Positions 1 to 6,201 of a stretch of 6,209 nt of DNA are shown in pieces; within the stretch, counting starts at the first letter, position 1, and every line of letters starts with the position of its first letter. A program made the position numbers and the translations under genes. Source of the stretch: Chloroflexota bacterium (GTDB taxonomy: Bacteria > Chloroflexota > Dehalococcoidia > UBA2979); assembly GCA_947446155.1 (NCBI GenBank), contig CANFFZ010000113.1, positions 1 to 6,209 on the forward strand, in the 5' to 3' direction. The notes beneath the pieces are model-generated. The model worked only from the letters and a program-made list of their open reading frames with translations. It searched no databases and had not been told where the DNA came from.

Positions 1-291
1 CACCACCCGCCCATTCGCGTCCTGGGCCACCCAGACGCCGTACGTCCGCTGCTGGCGGTCGTTCCCCAGCGTGGTGACCGCCGTGAATACTGGTGCTCCC
101 GGCTGCAGATTCACCTGCGGCACCCGGATCTCGCGCGGTGGGGGCGAGGCGAAGGAGACGACGCACACCGCCGTGAGCCCAATGGCGATTGCCACCACCA
201 GGACGAACGCCAGGATGCGTGGCCACGGGTTCGAGGGACGGGAGCCGTCAGCGGGCCCTCCCAGTGCGTCTCCGGCGCGGTCGATGCTCAT
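1..291 (-). CDS. N-terminal part of a single-pass membrane-anchored protein, possibly Rieske-type (runs off left edge)
   Basis: The reading frame is open from an ATG at 291-289 to the window edge (97 codons, no stop), so only the N-terminus is seen. Residues 1-25 are hydrophilic and end in SNPWPR. Residues 26-48 form one strongly hydrophobic helix rich in V, A, I and L, and residues after 49 look extracytoplasmic (SPPPREIRVPQVNLQPGAP). This is an anchor topology with a soluble C-terminal domain outside the membrane. The visible start of that domain (REIRVPQVNLQPG, then TYGVWVAQDANGRVV) resembles the strands that precede the 2Fe-2S motifs in Rieske proteins of quinol:cytochrome reductase-type complexes. 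The diagnostic CxH...CxxH boxes would lie beyond position 1, so the Rieske assignment is a guess from local pattern only. The coding and membrane-anchor call is much safer. The start has an AGGA seven bases upstream, or alternatively a leaderless arrangement. The gene is divergent from the substrate-binding protein. Confidence 0.6.
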   Translation of the reverse strand, partial: MSIDRAGDALGGPADGSRPSNPWPRILAFVLVVAIAIGLTAVCVVSFASPPPREIRVPQVNLQPGAPVFTAVTTLGNDRQQRTYGVWVAQDANGRVV

Positions 292-297
292 GGGCCG

Positions 298-303
298 ATC
301 CTA
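298..303 (-). promoter_or_regulatory. Possible -10 box for a leaderless transcript, or Shine-Dalgarno, of the left-edge gene
   Basis: Read on the minus strand the bases are TAGGAT, followed by six bases (CGGCCC) and then the ATG at 291. The TAnnnT pattern six bases from a start codon is the usual geometry for leaderless mRNAs in several high-GC phyla. The same stretch also contains AGGA seven bases before the ATG, which would serve as a modest ribosome-binding site. I see no convincing -35 element upstream. The sequence cannot decide between the two readings. Confidence 0.3.
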
Positions 304-339
304 CCGGGGCGGACGGTTAGAAGCGCCCGGAGCGCGGGT

Positions 340-369
340 TTGCCCGGCCGGAGGCGTGGTGCGTACGAT
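340..369 (+). promoter_or_regulatory. Candidate sigma-70-like promoter for the substrate-binding protein gene
   Basis: TTGCCC at 340-345 (4 of 6 to TTGACA) and TACGAT at 364-369 (4 of 6 to TATAAT) are separated by 18 bp. Transcription would start near 376, leaving a leader of about 38 nt before the ATG at 415 or 80 nt before the ATG at 457. If real, the promoter overlaps the TTG at 340 and excludes that codon as the start. Such matches arise by chance fairly often, so this is tentative. Confidence 0.3.
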
Positions 370-414
370 TCGAGGGCCCCACCGCGTGACGCAGGCGGCG
401 AAGACGCGGACAGG

Positions 415-2106
415 ATGCCGGATGCCCCCGATGACCCTCCCGGCGTGCTCGCGCCAATGACGTACGCGTTCCAGGCTCGCGCTACCCGTCGCCGGTTCCT
501 CGGCGGTGGTTCACGCCTCGTCGCGGGCCTGAGCGTGCTTGCGATGCTCGAGGGATGCACCCGGACCCCCACCGCGACCCCCGGCGGGGCGGTGCCAAAG
601 GTGCGCGCGCGCGTCGTGCTGAAGGAGAGACGCGGGACCGCCGGCAACCTACGCCTCGGCCTCGTGCGGTCGGGCGCGATCGGCGCAACCGGTGCGCCGG
701 TGCTTGCCGACATCGAGTCGCTGCTGGTCCACGCGCGCCTCGTCTCCGTCGACCCGCGCAACGGCCACGTCTTCGGCGACCTGGCGACCGAGGTGGAGCG
801 GCCTGAGCCGACGGTGCTGCGTTTCAGCCTGGATGACAGCGCACGCTTCCACACGCAGGGGAGCGACCAGCCACGTCCCGTCACGCCCGAGGCGGTGAAG
901 GCTTCTTTCGAGCGCCGAGCCGCCGAAGGCGTCCCGCTCTTCTCGCAGGTCATCGACCGGGTGGAGGCGCCGGACAAGGGGCATGTGGTGCTGCGACTCC
1001 GCGCTCCGTTCGCCCTGCTCTTCGAGTTGCTGGGCAGCGTCCCCGCCGCGGTGACCAGCGAGGCGACGTACAACGGGCTCGACGAGCGCATCGGCGCCGG
1101 TTGCTTCGTGCCCACGGCCCGCGAGGGCGCCACGCTCCGGCTGTCCGCCAACCCGCTGCTGAAGGGCGACGCCGCGCCGCGTCTCGCGCAGGTCACCATC
1201 TCCGGTGCCACCCTCGAACGTGACCTCGACCTTGCCTTCGCGAAGGGCGACATCGACATACGACGACACACCGACGAGGCGGGCGTCGTGATCGGGAGCG
1301 GACGGGAGGGACGGGCGCTGGTGCGCCGCCCCGCGACTCGGATGCGCGGCCTCGGCCTGTCGCTCGTCGGCAAAAAGGATGGGCGGGACGTCCGCTTCGT
1401 GCAGGCATTCCAGGATCAGCGGGTACGGCGCGCGCTGTCGGTCGCCATCGACCGCACGGCGCTTCGTCAGGCGGACAACGCGTTCGCCTGCGGCCCGGTG
1501 GGCCCGGCTCATGCCGCTGACGCGCTTCCCTCGAGCGACCTCGACTCGCACGCACTCTTCCAGTACAAACCCCAGGAGGCCGCGGACCTGCTCCGCGCCG
1601 CGGGTCACGAGGGCCTCGCGTTCACGGTCGTGTACCCGGACCTGGCGGGGATCCTGTCGCTCGCGAAGGCGGTCGGAGAGTCGCTCACGCTGGGAGGCTT
1701 CACGCCACGCATGCAGAGCATGCCCTTCGGCACCTGGCAGACCACCCTCGCGGCCGGCGACTTTGAGGCGACACTCGTGGAACTCACGAACATCGACACG
1801 CCCGACCTCGGTCTGCGGCTGCACCAGAGCGGCGGCCTGGATGGGCGGTTCTCGCCCTGGGGCTACTCGAACCCGGTGTACGACGCGGCCGTTCTCGACA
1901 CCCTGCGCCAGTTCGACCCCGCGGAGCGCGCGACGAAGTCACGTGCCGCCCAGCGCCTGCTGCTGGACGATGTACCGGCGATGCTGCCGATCTATGTCCC
2001 CGGCGAGTCGGTCTCGATCACGAAGGGCATGACGGGGTACGCAGCGGATGCGTACGACTTCAACACCGGCTACCTCGCGCGGGACTGGGCGATGCCCGCC
2101 TCGTAG
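415..2106 (+). CDS. ABC transporter substrate-binding lipoprotein, family 5 (DppA/OppA-like), Tat-type signal
   Basis: This is the extracytoplasmic ligand-binding protein of an ABC importer for peptides, nickel or similar solutes (SBP_bac_5), 563 aa from the ATG at 415. Residues 25-30 (RRRFLG) are a twin-arginine motif, followed by a hydrophobic stretch and a lipobox LEGC with Cys48 (codon 556-558). The mature protein is thus about 516 aa, the normal family length, and is predicted to be lipid-anchored. Family features in order: a DIESLLVHARLV segment (99-110), GDLATEVE and FSLDDSARFHTQG (121-149), TPEAVKASFERR (157-168), an IGAGCF segment in place of the usual GTGPY (226-231), VRRALSVAIDRTALR (337-351), AADLLRAAG (389-397), YSNPVYDAAV (484-493) and a terminal LLLDDVPAMLPIYVP (515-529). 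The start is uncertain: TTG 340, ATG 415 and ATG 457 are all in frame and none has a clear Shine-Dalgarno. ATG 457 gives the more typical 10-residue n-region before the arginines. No permease or ATPase gene is in the window, so the ligand is unknown. It converges with glcF 13 bp downstream. Confidence 0.9.
   Translation: MPDAPDDPPGVLAPMTYAFQARATRRRFLGGGSRLVAGLSVLAMLEGCTRTPTATPGGAVPKVRARVVLKERRGTAGNLRLGLVRSGAIGATGAPVLADIESLLVHARLVSVDPRNGHVFGDLATEVERPEPTVLRFSLDDSARFHTQGSDQPRPVTPEAVKASFERRAAEGVPLFSQVIDRVEAPDKGHVVLRLRAPFALLFELLGSVPAAVTSEATYNGLDERIGAGCFVPTAREGATLRLSANPLLKGDAAPRLAQVTISGATLERDLDLAFAKGDIDIRRHTDEAGVVIGSGREGRALVRRPATRMRGLGLSLVGKKDGRDVRFVQAFQDQRVRRALSVAIDRTALRQADNAFACGPVGPAHAADALPSSDLDSHALFQYKPQEAADLLRAAGHEGLAFTVVYPDLAGILSLAKAVGESLTLGGFTPRMQSMPFGTWQTTLAAGDFEATLVELTNIDTPDLGLRLHQSGGLDGRFSPWGYSNPVYDAAVLDTLRQFDPAERATKSRAAQRLLLDDVPAMLPIYVPGESVSITKGMTGYAADAYDFNTGYLARDWAMPAS
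541..558 (+). other. Lipobox and lipidation site of the substrate-binding protein
   Basis: The codons read AMLEGC, with the Cys codon at 556-558 as the predicted first residue of the mature, diacylglyceryl-modified protein. It lies at the end of the hydrophobic stretch after the RRR-F-L twin-arginine motif (487-501), which suggests export of a folded protein by Tat followed by signal peptidase II cleavage. Glu at -2 is less common than Ala or Ser, but the motif is otherwise well placed. Confidence 0.65.
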
Positions 2107-2119
2107 CCCGGCGAGTCCG
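2107..2119. other. 13-bp convergent junction without a visible terminator
   Basis: The TAG of the substrate-binding protein gene (2104-2106) and the TGA of glcF (complement of 2120-2122) are separated by 13 bp. There is no GC-rich hairpin followed by a T-run on either strand here or just inside either gene. Termination must be Rho-dependent, or transcripts must overlap as antisense 3' ends. The junction also shows that the two genes are not co-transcribed. Confidence 0.6.
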
Positions 2120-3457
2120 TCAGCGCCCCGCGCGGATCGCTTCGTCCAGGATCTCGATGACGTGGCACACCTCGGCGTCAAGGCCGGTGCGCCGCACGCC
2201 CGCCTCGATCTGCATCGTGCAGCCGGGGTTCGAGGTGCAGACGGTGGCGGCGCCAGTCGCCGTGATGTCGGCCATCTTCGCGTCCAGGATCGTCGCGGAC
2301 ATCTCCGGCTGGACAGCGGAGTAGAGGCCGGCCGAGCCGCAGCAGCGGTCTGGCGTGCGCATCTCGATGAGCTGCAACCCCGGAATGGCGCGCAGGATAG
2401 CGCGCGGCGCCTCGCGGATGCGCTGTGCGTGCGCCAGGTGACAAGCGTCTTGCAGCGTGACCGTGCGCTCGACGCGTCCGAGGTCGTTTGCGAAGTCGCG
2501 CTCCGCGACGAACTCGAGGATGTCACGGACGCCTTCGGAGAAACGCTCGGCGCGTTCGGCCCAGCGCGTGTCGTGGCGCAGCAGGCGCCCGTATTCCTTC
2601 ATCGCAGCGCCGCAGCCAGCCGCGTTCACGATCACCGCCTCGACGCCCGCCCGTTCGAACGCGGCGATGTTGCGCCGCGCGAGGGCGCGCGCCGTCTCGG
2701 CGTCGCCGGCGTGCGAGTGCAGCGCACCGCAGCAGCCCTGGCCCTCGGGCGCCACGACCTCGCAGCCAGCGTGCTGGAGGACGCGCACGGTCGCCTCGTG
2801 TACCTGTGGGTAGATCTCTCCCTGCACGCAGCCGAGGAGCAGCGCCACGCGCGTCCCGCTGCGGCCCGCGGGCCGTGCCAGCACTCCCATGGTGCGGAAC
2901 GGCGCGCGGTCGAGGACAGGCGCGGCGGCCTCGAGGCGCGTGAGCGCAGGTGGCAGCAAGCGTCGGAGGCTCGCGCCGAGCGGCCCGCGCACCAGCGCCT
3001 GCGCTCCGGAGCGCGTGTACAGCCGCCCGAGGGCCAGCGCGACACGCAACCTCGATGGGCGTGCGAGCACTTCGCGCAGGAGCAGCGCGCGGGCACGCCA
3101 CCCACGCGGCTGGGCGGCTGGCGCGTTGGCGAGGATGGCGGCGCGAGCGTCCTCCATGATCCGGCCGTACGGCACGCTGGACGGGCACGCCGTCTCGCAC
3201 GCTCGGCACTGGAGGCAGAGGTCCAGGTGGCCCAAGACGCGGTCGGTCGCGTCGATCCGTCCATCCAGCACACCCGAGATCAGGTGCAGCCGCCCGCGTG
3301 GAGATTCGAGTTCCTGGCCGGTCGCGATATACGTCGGGCAGGCAGGCAGGCAGAAGCCGCAGTGGATGCAGTTCTGCAGGTCAGCCTTCGAGGGGATGTC
3401 GAGGCCAACGAACTGGAGGCCGCGAGTGTGCGCCTCGTGCTCCGTGTGGGTGGTCAC
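2120..3457 (-). CDS. glcF: Glycolate dehydrogenase (oxidase) iron-sulfur subunit GlcF
   Basis: GlcF carries electrons from the flavin subunits of glycolate dehydrogenase towards the membrane quinone pool. The 445-aa protein shows the complete family layout. Two ferredoxin-type 4Fe-4S motifs are present: CIHCGFCLPACP (Cys30, 33, 36, 40) and CLQCRACETACP (Cys81, 84, 87, 91). Two CCG (cysteine-rich, HdrB-like) domains follow. The first has GC210VQ, GCCG with Cys242/243 and ASGCG-like AAGCG with Cys282. The second has DACH Cys339, RCCGSAGLYS with Cys372/373 and SNPGC with Cys413. These match E. coli GlcF closely in order and spacing; E. coli GlcF is about 407 aa, so this one is slightly longer, mainly between the Fe-S and CCG parts (residues 105-200). 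No key Cys is missing. The start is a GTG (complement of 3455-3457) sharing GTGA with the glcE stop, and there is no clear Shine-Dalgarno, which points to translational coupling. It is the last gene of the glcDEF operon. A related D-lactate dehydrogenase Fe-S subunit is the main alternative. Confidence 0.93.
   Translation of the reverse strand: MTTHTEHEAHTRGLQFVGLDIPSKADLQNCIHCGFCLPACPTYIATGQELESPRGRLHLISGVLDGRIDATDRVLGHLDLCLQCRACETACPSSVPYGRIMEDARAAILANAPAAQPRGWRARALLLREVLARPSRLRVALALGRLYTRSGAQALVRGPLGASLRRLLPPALTRLEAAAPVLDRAPFRTMGVLARPAGRSGTRVALLLGCVQGEIYPQVHEATVRVLQHAGCEVVAPEGQGCCGALHSHAGDAETARALARRNIAAFERAGVEAVIVNAAGCGAAMKEYGRLLRHDTRWAERAERFSEGVRDILEFVAERDFANDLGRVERTVTLQDACHLAHAQRIREAPRAILRAIPGLQLIEMRTPDRCCGSAGLYSAVQPEMSATILDAKMADITATGAATVCTSNPGCTMQIEAGVRRTGLDAEVCHVIEILDEAIRAGR
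3337..3352 (-). repeat. Four tandem copies of a 4-bp unit (GGCA on plus, TGCC on minus) inside glcF
   Basis: GGCA is repeated four times without interruption on the plus strand. In glcF it encodes the CLPACP part of the first 4Fe-4S motif (residues about 35-41). Because the unit is not a multiple of three, gain or loss of one copy would shift the frame very early in the protein and destroy the subunit. The Cys-Leu-Pro-Ala-Cys-Pro sequence constrains the codons (TGC, CTG, CCT, GCC), so the repeat may be a by-product of the conserved motif. Confidence 0.85.
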
Positions 3458-4692
3458 AGGCCAGCGCCCCAGCGCCCGGGGTTCAGCGTGCCGCGCGGGT
3501 CGAACTGCTGCTTGAGCGCGGCGACCAGCAAGCGCTCCTGCTCACCCATCGGGTCGACAGCGTTGCGGAGCGCCGCCGAGGCGACCTCGATCTGCAGGAA
3601 GCCGCCGCGCTCAACCGCCAGTGCGCGCAATGCCTCGACCTCCGAGGTGGCGAAATCCCCGCGGGCGATCACCACCCCCGCCGCGAGGTGGGCCCACGCA
3701 GCCATCTCGGAGCGTTCGAGGGCTGCGACCGTTGTCTCGACTTCGGCGGGTGGGATGCCGAGCCGCAGCACCGTAGCGCCAGGCCCAGCGGCCAGGCGTC
3801 GGAGCCGCCCCCACGTCTCGACTGGTGCTTCCCCCGCGCTCAGTGCGAGCGAGCGCAGTTCACGCAGGGTGCGCTCTGCCGAGGCGGGACTACCAGCTAC
3901 CTCGACGAGGACGGCGGGCACCGGCGGCAGCATGACGCCGTCTGCTGCACGCGCGCCGAGGACCGTGATCGCCCGCACGGCGAGGCTCGCGTCCCACACC
4001 CGTCGCGCGAGGTCGCCGCATGCCTCGATGCTGGCGGCGGGGAGGAGCAGCGTGCGTGTGACAGCAGGCAATGGCGTGAGTTTGAACGTTGCTTCCACGA
4101 CCACGCCGAGCGCACCGAGCGCGCCTGTGTGCATCCGGTGCATGTCGAACCCGGTCACGTTCTTCACCACGCGCCCGCCCGAATGCACGACATCCCCCGA
4201 CGGCAACGCGACCGCCATGCCGAGGATGAGGTCGCGCGCGGCCGGAAGGTGCCCGCGCCATGCGCCGCTCCGTGCTGAGGCCAACAGGCCGCCGACCGTG
4301 ACCTCGTCACCGGGGGACGGATCGGTCGGGAGGTACTGGCCGTGCTCGCGCAGTGTCGCCTGGAGCGTGGCGAGCGTGACGCCCGCCTGCACGGTGACCA
4401 CGAGGTCTTCGGGGACGTACTCGATGACGCGCTCCAGCCCCCGGAGGTCGAGGGCGACGTCGTATCGCGCGAGCGGACGTCCGAGGCTGATCGCCGTGCG
4501 AGCGCCGAGCGGCGCGACCGTGAGGCCCGCCTCGTCTGCGGCGTGGAGCAGCGCGGCGACCTCGCTGCCATCGGTCGGCGCGAAGGCGATCGCGGGCGTG
4601 ACGCCGTCCACGACATAGTGCTGGGGCGAGCGCTCAAGGTCCCTCGGCAGCGCGTGGCGCAGACGGCTGAGGTCGGTCGTGGTGGCGGCCAT
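3454..4692 (-). CDS. glcE: Glycolate dehydrogenase FAD-binding subunit GlcE
   Basis: GlcE is the second flavoprotein subunit of the membrane-associated glycolate dehydrogenase, of the FAD-binding type 4 (VAO/PCMH) fold. The protein is 412 aa; E. coli GlcE is about 350, and the extra length appears to lie in the less conserved C-terminal half (residues 210-380). The FAD domain covers roughly residues 30-210. It starts with AIAFAPTDGSEVAALL (34-49), followed by a pyrophosphate-loop region PLGARTAISLG (61-71), which lacks the usual GxGT glycine pattern. Next come DLVVTVQAGVTLATLQ (96-111), TVGGLLASARSGAWRG (132-147), ARDLILGMAV (152-161) and GGRVVKNVTGFDMHRMHTG (172-190). The last of these is the KN(V/A)xGYD signature that marks GlcE against GlcD. 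ALGALGVVVEATFKLTPLP follows, and the protein ends in LNPGRWGAGL, the family C-terminal motif. The ATG start lies 5 bp after the glcD stop and the stop overlaps the glcF start by 4 bp (GTGA), so the three proteins are probably made together. There is no obvious Shine-Dalgarno. Confidence 0.9.
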   Translation of the reverse strand: MAATTTDLSRLRHALPRDLERSPQHYVVDGVTPAIAFAPTDGSEVAALLHAADEAGLTVAPLGARTAISLGRPLARYDVALDLRGLERVIEYVPEDLVVTVQAGVTLATLQATLREHGQYLPTDPSPGDEVTVGGLLASARSGAWRGHLPAARDLILGMAVALPSGDVVHSGGRVVKNVTGFDMHRMHTGALGALGVVVEATFKLTPLPAVTRTLLLPAASIEACGDLARRVWDASLAVRAITVLGARAADGVMLPPVPAVLVEVAGSPASAERTLRELRSLALSAGEAPVETWGRLRRLAAGPGATVLRLGIPPAEVETTVAALERSEMAAWAHLAAGVVIARGDFATSEVEALRALAVERGGFLQIEVASAALRNAVDPMGEQERLLVAALKQQFDPRGTLNPGRWGAGL

Positions 4693-4697
4693 GGCGT

Positions 4698-6191
4698 TCA
4701 GACCGAGTCACTGCCGCGGCGGATGGCGGCCATCGCTTCGGCACTGTGGCCGGAGGCACACCCGTGGCCACCGGGGAGCACCTTGCAGGGGTTGAAGCGC
4801 TCGGCGCCACCGAAGGCGACACGCACGGCATGCATCGCGGCGAGGTCGGCGGGCGAGTAGATCCACTCCATGTAGGAGCGCTTTTCGAGGCCGATGCCGT
4901 GCTCACCCGTCACCGCGCCGCCGGCGTCTACGCACAGCCGCATGATCTCCTCGGCACACTCGAGGACGCGCGCGGTGGCCCCTTCCTCGTCCGGGTCGAA
5001 CATCAGGTTGGGGTGCAGGTTGCCGTCGCCCGCGTGGAAGATGTTGGCGACGCGGAAGCCGTAGCGCGCGCTTGTCTCCATCACACCTCGCATGACGGCC
5101 GGAAGCCGCGTCCGCGGTACGACGCCGTCGAGCAGGTAGAACGCCGGTGAGGCTGCTCCGATGGCACCGATGCCGACCTTGCGCGCCTCCCAGAGGCGGT
5201 CGCGCTCGGCGGCGGTGTGCGCCACGCGAATCTCGCGCGCACCCGCGAGGTGGCACGCCTCCTCCACGGTCGCGCCGTCGGCGTCCACACCCTCGGCCAG
5301 TCCTTCGACCTCGATCAGCAGGACGGCTCCGGCGTCCAGCGGGTACCCGGCGTGGATGCGCGGCTCGACGAGCCGGATGATCTCGCGGTCGAGCATTTCG
5401 AGGGCCACGGGGATGATGCCGCGCCGGATGATCGCCGAGACAGCCTCCGATGCGGCCTCGACTGAGTCGAACACGGCGACGAGGGTGCGGACGGCCGGCG
5501 CGGCACGCACGAGCCGCACGGTGATCTCGGTGACGATACCGAGGGTGCCCTCGGAGCCGACGAACAGCCCGCGCAGGTCGATACCGGGTGCGTCTACCAG
5601 TCGTCCGCCCAGCCGGGTGATGCGCCCGCCGGGCAGCACCACCTCGAGGCCGAGGACGTGGTTCACGGTTGAGCCGTGGGCCAACGTGTGCGGGCCGCCG
5701 GAGTTGTTGGCGACGTTCCCACCGAGCGAGCAGATGCGCTGCGAGGACGGGTCAGGCGCGAACAGGAGGCCGTGAGGCGCGACCGCCTCCTGCAGCTGGA
5801 GGTTGATCACACCCGGCTGGAGCACGGCGACGCGGTTCGCGCGGTCGATCTCCAGGATGCGGTTCATCTTCGTCAGCACCACCAGGACACCACCGGTCAG
5901 GGGCACCGCGCCACCCGACAGCCCGCTCCCCGAACCACGAGGTACGACGGGACGGAGGTGCTGCTCCGCGATCCGGACGGCGGCGGAGACATCCTGAGTA
6001 GTTGCGGGGAAGACGACGACCTCGGGGAGCGCGCGCTCGATGGTGGCGTCGTACTCGAAGGCGATCAGGTCCTCCGGCAGGTGGAGGACGGCTGCGGCAC
6101 CAAGGGCGTTCTGGAGGTCACGGACGAGGGCTGCGTGGCCCGCCGGGTGTCCGGGAGAGGCCGGAGGGGCGGCTGTGCTGCTCGTCGCCAT
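4698..6191 (-). CDS. glcD: Glycolate dehydrogenase (oxidase) FAD-linked catalytic subunit GlcD
   Basis: GlcD oxidises glycolate to glyoxylate at FAD, with possible activity on D-lactate, and hands electrons to GlcE/GlcF. At 497 aa it is almost the same length as E. coli GlcD (about 499). The FAD domain (residues about 55-230) has VVFPATTQDVSAAVRIA (58-74), the pyrophosphate loop PRGSGSGLSGG (84-94), LQPGV (124-128), APDPSSQ (145-151), SLGGNVANNSGGPH (155-168) and GSEGTLGI (212-219). The C-terminal oxidase domain has IPVALEMLD (260-268), LWEARK (333-338), FYLLDGVVPR (351-360), HAGDGNLHP (386-394, metal-ligand histidines), GEHGIG (429-434) and a closing FNPCK (466-470). The usual closing motif is NPGK, so Gly is replaced by Cys469. 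A short tail follows with another Cys in HGCASGH (476-482), matching a Cys near the end of E. coli GlcD. The ATG start (complement of 6189-6191) has no Shine-Dalgarno but has a TAnnnT box close upstream. It is the first visible gene of the operon. No glcC-type regulator is in the window. Confidence 0.94.
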   Translation of the reverse strand: MATSSTAAPPASPGHPAGHAALVRDLQNALGAAAVLHLPEDLIAFEYDATIERALPEVVVFPATTQDVSAAVRIAEQHLRPVVPRGSGSGLSGGAVPLTGGVLVVLTKMNRILEIDRANRVAVLQPGVINLQLQEAVAPHGLLFAPDPSSQRICSLGGNVANNSGGPHTLAHGSTVNHVLGLEVVLPGGRITRLGGRLVDAPGIDLRGLFVGSEGTLGIVTEITVRLVRAAPAVRTLVAVFDSVEAASEAVSAIIRRGIIPVALEMLDREIIRLVEPRIHAGYPLDAGAVLLIEVEGLAEGVDADGATVEEACHLAGAREIRVAHTAAERDRLWEARKVGIGAIGAASPAFYLLDGVVPRTRLPAVMRGVMETSARYGFRVANIFHAGDGNLHPNLMFDPDEEGATARVLECAEEIMRLCVDAGGAVTGEHGIGLEKRSYMEWIYSPADLAAMHAVRVAFGGAERFNPCKVLPGGHGCASGHSAEAMAAIRRGSDSV

Positions 6192-6201
6192 GATGCGACC
6201 G

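Larger units (their letters stand above)
292..414. promoter_or_regulatory. Divergent intergenic region
   Basis: These 123 bp separate the minus-strand membrane-protein gene from the plus-strand substrate-binding protein gene, so both promoters should lie here. I see weak promoter-like elements facing both ways (listed separately). I see no strong inverted repeat that would mark an operator and no riboswitch-like fold. If the longest possible reading frame of the substrate-binding gene (TTG at 340) were used, this region would shrink to 48 bp. Confidence 0.5.

Noticed and set aside
340..414. TTG at 340 as the start of the substrate-binding protein
   Set aside because: It has no ribosome-binding site, adds 25 Arg/Gly-rich residues ahead of an already complete signal peptide, and overlaps a candidate promoter.
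71..460. A 129-codon plus-strand frame across the left edge and the divergent intergenic region
   Set aside because: It covers the complement of the left-edge gene and the intergenic DNA and lacks family-like motifs. The minus-strand frame has a proper membrane helix and coding bias.
649..1824. A 391-codon open frame on the minus strand opposite the substrate-binding protein gene
   Set aside because: Low-complexity Arg/Glu/Ala-rich translation lying wholly within a well-supported gene, typical of a GC-driven shadow frame.
2107..2119. Bidirectional intrinsic terminator between the converging genes
   Set aside because: No inverted repeat with an adjoining T-run could be found on either strand in or next to the gap.
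2120..3457. GlcF as a LutA/LldE- or HdrD-type CCG protein
   Set aside because: LutA/LldE lacks the N-terminal ferredoxin motifs, and HdrD would not sit between glcE and a non-methanogen gene. The two Fe-S motifs plus two CCG domains directly after glcD-glcE fit GlcF best.
2048..4618. An 856-codon open frame on the plus strand running opposite glcF and glcE
   Set aside because: It spans two genuine genes and their junction on the other strand. Its translation is Arg/Ala/Ser-rich with no recognisable domain and it changes character at the gene boundary. Long stop-free antisense frames are expected at this GC content.
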